Origin: Mesobacillus maritimus
Lineage (GTDB): Bacteria > Bacillota > Bacilli > Bacillales > Cytobacillaceae
Assembly (NCBI RefSeq): GCF_023715205.1
Contig: NZ_JAMBNR010000009.1
Location: 124,001 to 188,000, forward strand
Reading direction: 5' to 3'
Length of the DNA stretch: 64,000 nt
Shown here piece after piece: positions 57,947 through 64,000 of this stretch. Within the stretch, counting starts at the first letter, position 1. Every line of letters begins with the position of its first letter. Both the position numbers and the translations under genes were made by a program. The notes beneath the pieces were generated by a model. It made no database searches. It saw nothing but the letters and a program-made list of their open reading frames with translations, and was not told where the DNA came from.

Positions 57947-58086
57947 ATGTCGAGTTCGTATTATATGACGCCCGAAGAGAGGGCGAGAAAGAAAAAGCGA
58001 GACAAAGTGTGCTCAATGTTTCGTTGATCGTCTTAACAGGCGTCTTAACAATGGGTTTTACTTTTTTGTTAGGCAATCTATATTGA
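57947..58086 (+). pseudogene. frameshifted paralogue of the 46-residue membrane protein
   Basis: ATG 57947 follows AGAAGGAGAAGGCTC and encodes MSSSYYMTPEERARKKKRDK, then stops after a few residues. In the next frame the sequence continues VLNVSLIVLTGVLTMGFTFL and LGNLY, the matching transmembrane helix. One lost base near GACAAAGTGTGCTC (about 58003) explains this. Unlike its partner it has no riboswitch upstream that I can see. It may also be a real short 26-residue peptide, but the intact helix in the other frame argues for a recent frameshift. Confidence 0.75.
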
Positions 58087-58090
58087 GCAC

Positions 58091-58134
58091 AAATGCAAAA
58101 GGAGCGACCAATAAAAGTCGCTCCTTTTGCATTT
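58091..58134. terminator. bidirectional terminator
   Basis: A perfect 18-bp stem AAATGCAAAAGGAGCGAC/GTCGCTCCTTTTGCATTT with an 8-base loop. It ends the small-gene transcript on the plus strand and the SGNH gene on the minus strand, whose stop codon touches it. Confidence 0.9.
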
Positions 58135-58930
58135 AATCAGCAATAAAGTAATCAAGCAAATACTCATACCAGACTTGGTGGCCTTTTTCATTTGGCAGTG
58201 TTGTGCCATCTTGTTCGACAAGATAGTCTTCGATTTCTTTACTTTCAGGATCTGGCCATGCAGTCCAATGATTCAAATAAGGAATCTCTTCTTCTTCGGC
58301 AAACTGTTTCAAAGCATCGACTTGAACAGGATAATAGTTGGCGTTATAAAGAGGGTTCGGCGGTTGAAGCAGCATAACATGCTCAGGATTAGCTTCACTT
58401 AACCCAGAACGGATAGCCTCAATGTTCTGATGCGAGTTGCTGATCATTACAAGGCCGTTATCCATTAAGGTAAATGGTTCAAGTAAAGTCAGATCTGGTT
58501 GAAGTGAGACCAACTCATCCAATTTCTCTTCAGACATAAATTCAGATGAAGTCAGTTCATAACTTTTAACTTCAACTTCAATGGTATCGCCGTAGGCTTC
58601 TTCAAGTGAGTGTTTCAACTGTATGCTCCAACCTTCGTCATCTGTACCGAGAGCATTTGATCCGGCTAGTAAAATCGTAAAGGGACGTCCTTCTTCTAAA
58701 GCCATTTTGTAATGTTCTCTCGCGGCTTTTGGCCAGTTTTCTGTTAGCTTAAGGAGCTTTTCTGTATCAACCTTCGCTGGTGTTTCCTGTTGTTCCGGTT
58801 CTTCCTTTGTTTGTTCTTGGGTATCCGCCTTTTCTGCTGAGACCGATGTTTTCTCTTTCCAATGCAGGCTTCCGTAGATTAGAGTACCTACACAAATCAG
58901 AGCGAGCAGCAGAACAAGAAATCGTTTCAT
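58133..58930 (-). CDS. SGNH/GDSL-like hydrolase, membrane-anchored
   Basis: A 265-residue protein with an N-terminal anchor (FLVLLLALICVGTLIYGSL), an acidic E/Q-rich linker (ADTQEQTKEEPEQQETP) and an SGNH-fold domain. Block I is TILLAGSNALGTDDEGWSI, where the usual GDS serine is shifted to GSN, and block V may be NEKGHQVWYEYL near the C-terminus, which supplies a histidine. It may be an extracellular esterase or deacetylase of surface polymers. Start ATG 58930 has GAGGGATAGCAAG upstream; an in-frame ATG at 58945 is less well placed. Its neighbour on the other strand is the EPS operon. Confidence 0.75.
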   Translation of the reverse strand: MKRFLVLLLALICVGTLIYGSLHWKEKTSVSAEKADTQEQTKEEPEQQETPAKVDTEKLLKLTENWPKAAREHYKMALEEGRPFTILLAGSNALGTDDEGWSIQLKHSLEEAYGDTIEVEVKSYELTSSEFMSEEKLDELVSLQPDLTLLEPFTLMDNGLVMISNSHQNIEAIRSGLSEANPEHVMLLQPPNPLYNANYYPVQVDALKQFAEEEEIPYLNHWTAWPDPESKEIEDYLVEQDGTTLPNEKGHQVWYEYLLDYFIAD

Positions 58931-59137
58931 CTTGCTATCCCTCATTTCCAGTTAAATGTAAAATCTGCCATTTGCATAAATCTATTTTAAAATCTTGAGA
59001 AACTTGTTTTAATAGAATAGTACTTAAGGCACAGAGAAAATGATATAGATATTGAAATTATGACAAATACTGCTATTATTATCAAGTTTTCATGATATAA
59101 TACTCAAAGATTTGTAGAAAAAGAGCGGAGGAGAAAC

Positions 59138-59875
59138 ATGGAAGAAACAATTAGTTTAAAAGAGTTGCTTTTGACCCTAAAAAAACGCATGGCTTTGATC
59201 ATTGCGATTACTTTAACAGCAGTGATTATTTCAGGAGTAGTCAGCTTTTTTCTTTTAACCCCGATTTATCAGGCATCTACACAATTATTGGTCAATCAAA
59301 AGAATGAAGATCAGACGCAATTCAACTCAAATCAAGTTCAAACAAACTTACAGTTGATCAATACGTACAATGTCATCATTAAAAGTCCAGCGATTCTTGA
59401 CCTTGTGGCAAAAGAATTAGGTACTGGACTCACTTCACAACAATTAAATGGAAAAATCACAGTTGGAAGCGAAGCAGATTCCCAAGTGGTGAATATTTCC
59501 GTTCAAGATGAAAATCCTCAAACAGCGGCGGAGATTGCCAACACCATTGCGACCGTTTTTTCAAAAGAGATTGTAAACTTAATGAATATTGATAACGTGA
59601 GTATCCTTTCACAAGCCACGGTAACGGATGGGCAAGCTCCAATTAAACCACAGCCAGTATTGAATATTGCGATTGCATTGGTTGTTGGCTTAATGGCCGG
59701 CGTAGGTCTAGCGTTCTTGTTAGAGTACTTTGATAACACCGTTAAGAATGAACAAGATATCGAGAAAACATTAGGCATGCCGATCCTTGGCGTCATTTCC
59801 GTGATTGACGATAGCAAAATAGAAGGCCGCGCTGCCCGTAAATCAAATGTAAGAGGTGAGTCAATTGGGTCTTAA
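59138..59875 (+). CDS. ywqC: tyrosine-kinase modulator / chain-length determinant (YwqC/CapA-like)
   Basis: A 245-residue Wzz-type membrane protein with two transmembrane helices (residues ~20-42 and ~180-202) bracketing an extracytoplasmic helical domain. The second helix is followed by FDNTVKNEQDIEKTLGMPIL and the cytoplasmic tail. In Gram-positives this protein activates the partner BY-kinase and controls polymer length. Start ATG 59138 follows GAGCGGAGGAGAAAC. It overlaps the kinase gene by ~10 bases. The order ywqC-ywqD-ywqE is that of B. subtilis. Confidence 0.92.
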   Translation: MEETISLKELLLTLKKRMALIIAITLTAVIISGVVSFFLLTPIYQASTQLLVNQKNEDQTQFNSNQVQTNLQLINTYNVIIKSPAILDLVAKELGTGLTSQQLNGKITVGSEADSQVVNISVQDENPQTAAEIANTIATVFSKEIVNLMNIDNVSILSQATVTDGQAPIKPQPVLNIAIALVVGLMAGVGLAFLLEYFDNTVKNEQDIEKTLGMPILGVISVIDDSKIEGRAARKSNVRGESIGS

Positions 59876-60569
59876 GAAACAAGGGAAACAAATGCTATTG
59901 AATCAAAAACGAAAATTGGTCACACAAATTGACCCTAAATCACCGATTTCAGAACAATACCGAACAATTCGGACGAACATCCAATTCTCTTCTGTAGATG
60001 AAGAAATGCAAGTCATTATGGTTACTTCTTCAGGTCCAATGGAAGGGAAGTCTACCACAGCAGCCAATCTTGCCGTTGTGTTTGCCCAACAAGACAAGAA
60101 GGTTTTATTAGTGGATGCAGACTTACGGAAACCAACGATGCATTATACGTTTAACCAAACCAATACATTTGGGTTAACGACTGTTTTAGCGGGACAAATG
60201 CCGTTAAACGAAGCGGTGAACTCAACAGATGTGCCGAGCTTATCAATTTTAACCAGTGGACCAATCCCTCCTAACCCTGCAGAATTGATGGGATCAAAGA
60301 GCATGGAACGGTTCTTAAATGAAGCCAAACAAAAGTATGATGTGATCTTATTTGATACCCCGCCGATTGTAGCGGTGACTGATGCGCAAGTGTTGGGAAA
60401 TTTATGTGACGGTAGTGTATTGGTTGCCTATAGTGGCAAAACCGACATGGAAGATGCGGCTAAGGCAAAAGACCTACTTTCGACAACGAAATCCAAATTA
60501 CTAGGAGCTGTTTTGAATGGTAAAAAGCTCCAAAGCTCGGATTATTACTATTATTACGGTACTAAATAA
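59865..60569 (+). CDS. ywqD: protein-tyrosine kinase (BY-kinase, YwqD/CapB-like)
   Basis: A ~234-residue bacterial tyrosine kinase. Walker A is SGPMEGKSTTAANLA, Walker A' is VLLVDADLRKPTMH and Walker B is VILFDTPPIV. The C-terminal tyrosine cluster (SSDYYYYYGTK) is the autophosphorylation site. It works with the modulator YwqC to regulate EPS polymer synthesis and UDP-sugar dehydrogenases. The frame is open to GTG 59856, but AGGTGA places TTG 59865 as the likelier start. Confidence 0.92.
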   Translation: MGLKKQGKQMLLNQKRKLVTQIDPKSPISEQYRTIRTNIQFSSVDEEMQVIMVTSSGPMEGKSTTAANLAVVFAQQDKKVLLVDADLRKPTMHYTFNQTNTFGLTTVLAGQMPLNEAVNSTDVPSLSILTSGPIPPNPAELMGSKSMERFLNEAKQKYDVILFDTPPIVAVTDAQVLGNLCDGSVLVAYSGKTDMEDAAKAKDLLSTTKSKLLGAVLNGKKLQSSDYYYYYGTK

Positions 60570-60695
60570 TAAAATTACAGAGAGAAAACGCTATTCGACT
60601 TTGTTCGACAAAATACACCCTTTGACCTATTGTTGGGTCGGTGGTAGCATAATGTCAGACAGAATTTTCGACAAAAATCATGTGGAGGGATTGTA

Positions 60696-61460
60696 ATGAT
60701 TGACATACATTGTCATATCTTACCTGGAATGGATGATGGTGCCCAAACTGTTCATGACAGCTTAGAAATGGCGAATCTGGCTGTTCAGGAAGGGATCACA
60801 ACAATCATTGCAACTCCACACCATAAAAATGGTCGGTATGAGAACCCAAAAGAGTTGATTTTAAATAGAGTAGAAGAATTGAACAGGCATTTCCAACAGG
60901 AGAACATCTCCTTAAAAGTTCTTCCTGGACAAGAAACGGCCATTAACGGGGACATGATGGAGGATTATGAACAAAGTCAAATCATGACGTTGAATGGAAC
61001 GCAGTATGTGTTTGTCGAATTCCCATCCAGTCATGTGCCACGTTATGCGGAAAAGATGTTGTTTGATTTGCAGCTTAAAGGATTAATTCCAATTATTGTT
61101 CATCCAGAGCGAAATGCCGAAATCATCGAACGCCCGGAGAAATTGTACAACTTTGTAAACAAAGGGTCTTTAGCCCAGGTTACAGCAGGAAGTGTTTGTG
61201 GCAAGTTCGGAAAGAAGATTAAGAGTTTCTCAGAACAATTGATTGAAGCAAACCTCGTTCATTTTGTTGCATCGGATGCTCATAACGTCACAAGCCGAGC
61301 GTTTCATTTGGGACAAGCTTATGACTTGATTGAAAAACAGTATGGTGTCGATCAAGTATATTTGTTTACTGAAAATGCACAGCTACTTGCGGAAGATATG
61401 AATGTATATAAAGAAATCCCGCAACGGGTAAAGAAGAAAAAGTTCTTAGGTATATTTTGA
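60696..61460 (+). CDS. ywqE: protein-tyrosine phosphatase, PHP type (YwqE/CpsB-like)
   Basis: A 254-residue PHP-fold metal-dependent phosphatase. Metal ligands are in MIDIHCHILPGMDDGAQ, IATPHHKNGRY, LPGQETAING, IIVHPERN and FVASDAHNVTSR. It dephosphorylates the BY-kinase tyrosine cluster and its targets. ATG 60696 follows GTGGAGGGATTGTA. It is separated from ywqD by 126 bases. Confidence 0.92.
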   Translation: MIDIHCHILPGMDDGAQTVHDSLEMANLAVQEGITTIIATPHHKNGRYENPKELILNRVEELNRHFQQENISLKVLPGQETAINGDMMEDYEQSQIMTLNGTQYVFVEFPSSHVPRYAEKMLFDLQLKGLIPIIVHPERNAEIIERPEKLYNFVNKGSLAQVTAGSVCGKFGKKIKSFSEQLIEANLVHFVASDAHNVTSRAFHLGQAYDLIEKQYGVDQVYLFTENAQLLAEDMNVYKEIPQRVKKKKFLGIF

Positions 61461-61569
61461 AATTGAGATTTTGGTTCCTAGAAAGAGATTAGCTTCTATT
61501 CAAAGAAACTAGAATAGAAGGTTACGATAAATGATGACAAGAGATAAACGAATGTTTTGCGCATAAGGT

Positions 61570-61800
61570 TGAAGATGTTCATTTGCAGGGCTTTAGCTCG
61601 GTAGCACAATAAAAACTTCAAAAGCGAAACGTAGCGATGTAACAACAGCTTCAGGGTTCTTCCCTGACCGGCGATGTCTCCTGTCCGTTATACATGGAGG
61701 CACTCGATTATGCTGTGGGATGCATTTGGGCAATCCTTAGACGCGTTATGTCGTCAGGAGCATGATGTGAGGGTGGGTTTGATGCCCAATAATACATTCA
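61570..61800 (+). ncRNA. EAR-like (epsC leader) structured RNA
   Basis: Between the phosphatase gene and the EpsC/CapD-type gene there is no coding frame but much helix potential: TCAGGG/CCCTGA (61651-61667), CTCC/GGAG around 61678-61699, and TTGGGCA/TGCCCAA (61726 and 61783). The segment CTCGGTAGCAC near 61598 recalls the ops-like GGTAGC element found in polysaccharide leaders. The EAR (epsC) RNA lies before epsC in B. subtilis and promotes antitermination through long EPS operons, so an EAR relative is the natural reading. The exact match needs a covariance search. Confidence 0.55.
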
Positions 61801-61805
61801 ATCAT

Positions 61806-61864
61806 TGTAAATAGTTAACGAAAGAATAGGTTAAAAGAACATGCTCTTTCGTTAACTATTTACA
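61806..61864. repeat. 19-bp inverted repeat with 21-base loop
   Basis: TGTAAATAGTTAACGAAAG and CTTTCGTTAACTATTTACA form a perfect 19-bp stem. No T-run follows. It may be an attenuator bypassed through the EAR-like RNA, or the trace of a small mobile element. Confidence 0.7.
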
Positions 61865-61897
61865 TAAAAATAGGGATTGTTTAATTAATTAAATTTG

Positions 61898-62170
61898 AGG
61901 ATTGTCCAGCTCCAGTGCCCTAACGGCTAGTGTCCTTCCCTCTCCGCCCTACGATAAGTCAACATCGAATCGCCTCCGGCTCTTCGTGTTTCCTTTATCG
62001 CGTTCAACGGGCAGTAATTACACAACTGCCCGTAAGAGCCCGATTGATTTTTCTAAGGGCTAAAGCCCAAAGAAAAATCTTATCTCAGTTGGAGAGCTCC
62101 AGGCCATACGCCGCTGAGCAGGGCACTTCCGCTTTTCGATGTTCAGCTTTCACAGGTTGTTCCACTGTAT
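61898..62170. repeat. Bacillaceae-type intergenic repeat element (GTCCAGCTCCAG family)
   Basis: The segment opens ATTGTCCAGCTCCAGTGCCC and is GC-richer than its surroundings. It holds inner hairpins such as CGGGCAGT/ACTGCCCG and GGGCT/AGCCC and ends near CTGGAGCTCTCC-like sequence. Intergenic elements that begin GTNCAGCTCCAGNGCC are familiar from several Bacillus genomes. I call it an element from that resemblance; boundaries are approximate and no transposase is present. Confidence 0.5.
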
Positions 62171-62229
62171 GAAGTTGGACTTTCTTTTTGTCTTTTTTCA
62201 ATTGTTACCTATTAATAAGGAGGATTTTG

Positions 62230-64000
62230 ATGAGTTATCGCAATCGAGTGTTAATGTTAGCTGGTTTGGATTCATTGATTGTGCTTTTTGCTATTTATTT
62301 AAGTTATGTACCCCTTCATCCATCAATTGAAACCTTCAGCTATCAACAAATTGTTTGGAGTACCGCAGTCTTATTGGTGCTTCACCATGTATTTGCTTCG
62401 ATTTTTCAGCTATACAACAAAGCGTGGGAATACGCGAGTGTTGGTGAAATTGTTAGTATCGTTCAAGCGGTGAGTTTCTCCATTATCGGGCTTGCGGTAT
62501 TTCAACTATTCTTAGACTTCCCAGTGTATTGGCGGGCCTTGTTTACCGCGTGGACGATCCACGTAATTCTAATCGGTGGATCGCGATTTATTTGGCGGAT
62601 GTTCCGTGATCGCTATATAAGTAAAAAAGAAGATATGGAAAAAGTATTAATCATTGGCGCTGGCCAAGGAGGAACACTTGTCGCGAGGCAGTTATTAGGT
62701 AATCCTGAGCTTGGGCTAAAACCTGTCGCGTTTATTGATGATGATTTTCGTAAATATAAGCTGCAAATTCTTGGGATACCAGTTGTCGGTACATCCAAAG
62801 GAATCGTCGACGCGGTAGAAAAATACGGAATTGATAAAATTGTGATTGCAATTCCGTCCTTAAGCCGGAAAGAAATCAATCGGATTTTCGACGAGTGTGC
62901 GAAAACAAAATTAAAAACACAGATTATGCCAAAGATTGAAGATATCATGATTGGGAAAGTACCTGTCAGTCAGTTCCGTGATGTGGAAGTAGAAGACTTA
63001 TTAGGACGTGAGCCAATTAAGTTAGATATTGAGGGTATTTCAGAGTATGTGTCAGGTAAAACAGTATTAGTAACAGGTGCAGGTGGATCAATTGGATCTG
63101 AAATTTGCCGTCAGATCTGCCATTTCACTCCAGGAAAAATTGTTCTTGTCGGACATGGGGAGAACAGTATTTATTCCATTGATATGGAGTTGAAAAATCT
63201 CTATCGGGATTCCATTAAGATTGTTCCTGTTATTGCAGACATTCAAGACCGTGATCGCATACTTGAGGTAATGCAAGAACATAAGCCAGATGTGGTATAT
63301 CATGCGGCTGCGCATAAGCATGTGCCGATGATGGAATATAATCCAAGAGAAGCTGTAAAGAACAATGTGTTTGGAACGAAGAATGTGGCAGAAGCAGCGG
63401 ATGCATCTGGGGTTAAGGCCTTCGTAATGGTTTCTACTGATAAGGCGGTTAATCCAACGAATGTAATGGGTTCGACAAAGCGGATTGCGGAAATGGTGGT
63501 TCAAGATCTAGCAGACCGGAGTACGACGAAGTTTGTTGCGGTTCGGTTTGGGAATGTGCTTGGTAGCCGTGGAAGTGTTATTCCGTTGTTTAAGAAACAG
63601 ATTCAAGCTGGCGGACCCGTTACCGTTACACACCCTGATATGACAAGGTACTTCATGACAATTCCTGAGGCTTCACGATTAGTGATTCAAGCAGGGGCAC
63701 TTGCTCGTGGAGGAGAAATATTTGTCCTAGATATGGGTGAGCCTGTTAAGATTGTGGACTTAGCAAAGAATTTAATTACTCTTTCAGGTTATTCAGTAGA
63801 GGAAATTGGGATTAAGTTCTCCGGTTTACGCCCCGGTGAAAAGATGTTTGAAGAGTTATTAAATGAAAAGGAAATCCACCCTGAACCGATTTTCCCTAAG
63901 ATATTTATTGGGAGAGCATTACATGAGCAGGATGAGGAAGTACGATACCTTCTCGAAAACTTCGAGGATTTCACGACAAATGATTTAAAAGAGTACGTGA
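62230..64000 (+). CDS. EpsC/CapD-type nucleoside-diphosphate-sugar 4,6-dehydratase (3' end outside window)
   Basis: A membrane-anchored NDP-sugar dehydratase, open to the window end; 590 residues are visible. Four transmembrane helices (~residues 8-115) are followed by a CoA-binding-like Rossmann domain (KVLIIGAGQGGTLVAR) and the SDR dehydratase domain with TVLVTGAGGSIGSEICRQI, YHAAAHKHVPMMEYNP, STDKAVNPTNVMGSTKR (catalytic region) and VRFGNVLGSRGSVIPLF. It fits EpsC/CapD/PglF-like UDP-GlcNAc 4,6-dehydratases that start UDP-sugar synthesis for EPS. ATG 62230 follows AATAAGGAGGATTTTG. It is the first of probably several downstream EPS genes, and the EAR-like RNA precedes it. Confidence 0.9.
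   Translation, partial: MSYRNRVLMLAGLDSLIVLFAIYLSYVPLHPSIETFSYQQIVWSTAVLLVLHHVFASIFQLYNKAWEYASVGEIVSIVQAVSFSIIGLAVFQLFLDFPVYWRALFTAWTIHVILIGGSRFIWRMFRDRYISKKEDMEKVLIIGAGQGGTLVARQLLGNPELGLKPVAFIDDDFRKYKLQILGIPVVGTSKGIVDAVEKYGIDKIVIAIPSLSRKEINRIFDECAKTKLKTQIMPKIEDIMIGKVPVSQFRDVEVEDLLGREPIKLDIEGISEYVSGKTVLVTGAGGSIGSEICRQICHFTPGKIVLVGHGENSIYSIDMELKNLYRDSIKIVPVIADIQDRDRILEVMQEHKPDVVYHAAAHKHVPMMEYNPREAVKNNVFGTKNVAEAADASGVKAFVMVSTDKAVNPTNVMGSTKRIAEMVVQDLADRSTTKFVAVRFGNVLGSRGSVIPLFKKQIQAGGPVTVTHPDMTRYFMTIPEASRLVIQAGALARGGEIFVLDMGEPVKIVDLAKNLITLSGYSVEEIGIKFSGLRPGEKMFEELLNEKEIHPEPIFPKIFIGRALHEQDEEVRYLLENFEDFTTNDLKEYV

Noticed and set aside
57947-58025. Intact 26-residue peptide MSSSYYMTPEERARKK...
   Set aside because: The matching transmembrane helix continues in the next frame, so a frameshifted gene is the simpler reading.

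Overview
The window looks like chromosomal DNA of a Firmicute of the Bacillaceae, probably an alkali- or salt-tolerant Bacillus relative. The reasons are Bacillus-type ribosome binding sites with frequent GTG/TTG starts, a glmS ribozyme, an HssRS-HrtAB heme system, two BCCT osmolyte transporters, a KtrD-type potassium channel and DUF3231 proteins. The two ends carry relatives of the B. subtilis ywp-ywq region (ywpF, ssbB, ywqA, ywqB, then ywqC-D-E), with about 45 kb of accessory genes between them. No rRNA, tRNA, CRISPR array or intact insertion sequence was seen.

Layout. 0-14 kb: YwpF-like fragment, ssbB, then stand-alone metabolic and transport genes (VOC protein, betaine transporter, MBL hydrolase, Nudix, D-cysteine desulfhydrase, TauE-type exporter) and the ywqB-ywqA pair (SWIM protein plus SNF2 ATPase). 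Almost every gap here holds a palindromic hairpin built on GGTGCCTGGCACC. 14-25 kb: a YknW/YknX-like pair without its ABC partner, a class V aminotransferase, two DUF3231 proteins, ktrD-crcB-crcB, a small membrane protein followed by an apparent structured RNA, a Lon-protease remnant and tcyP with a clear promoter and overlapping operator. 25-37 kb: HAD phosphatase, an eight-copy 52-bp hairpin repeat, the mtlA-mtlR-mtlD operon, glmS with its ribozyme, more hairpin repeats and a second BCCT transporter. 37-47 kb: three tiny genes, a Fur-controlled ferric ABC transporter (fbpABC type), a heme stress module (hssRS, hrtAB) whose direct-repeat operator also precedes a small membrane gene, and an alpha-carbonic anhydrase.

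47-54 kb looks plasmid-like or accessory. It has a RacA-like DNA-binding coiled-coil protein preceded by a 1-kb noncoding tract of TATCG-N5-CGATA palindromes, a HEPN/MNT toxin-antitoxin pair, an ECF sigma/anti-sigma pair with a decayed copy of the anti-sigma 3' end, and a Phd/Doc-like locus whose toxin is frameshifted. 54-64 kb concerns the envelope: an alcohol dehydrogenase, a LysM-NlpC/P60 hydrolase, a sigma-D promoter plus c-di-GMP-I riboswitch driving a 46-residue membrane protein (with a frameshifted paralogue beside it), an SGNH protein, and a capsule/EPS operon (chain-length modulator, tyrosine kinase, PHP phosphatase, EAR-like leader RNA, EpsC/CapD-type dehydratase) that runs off the end.

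The most notable candidates for undescribed biology are the palindrome tract with the RacA-like gene, the sigma-D/c-di-GMP controlled micro-membrane protein family, the HssR-box-controlled small membrane protein, and the families of intergenic hairpin and helically phased repeats. All functions are inferred by reading; nothing was searched against databases.
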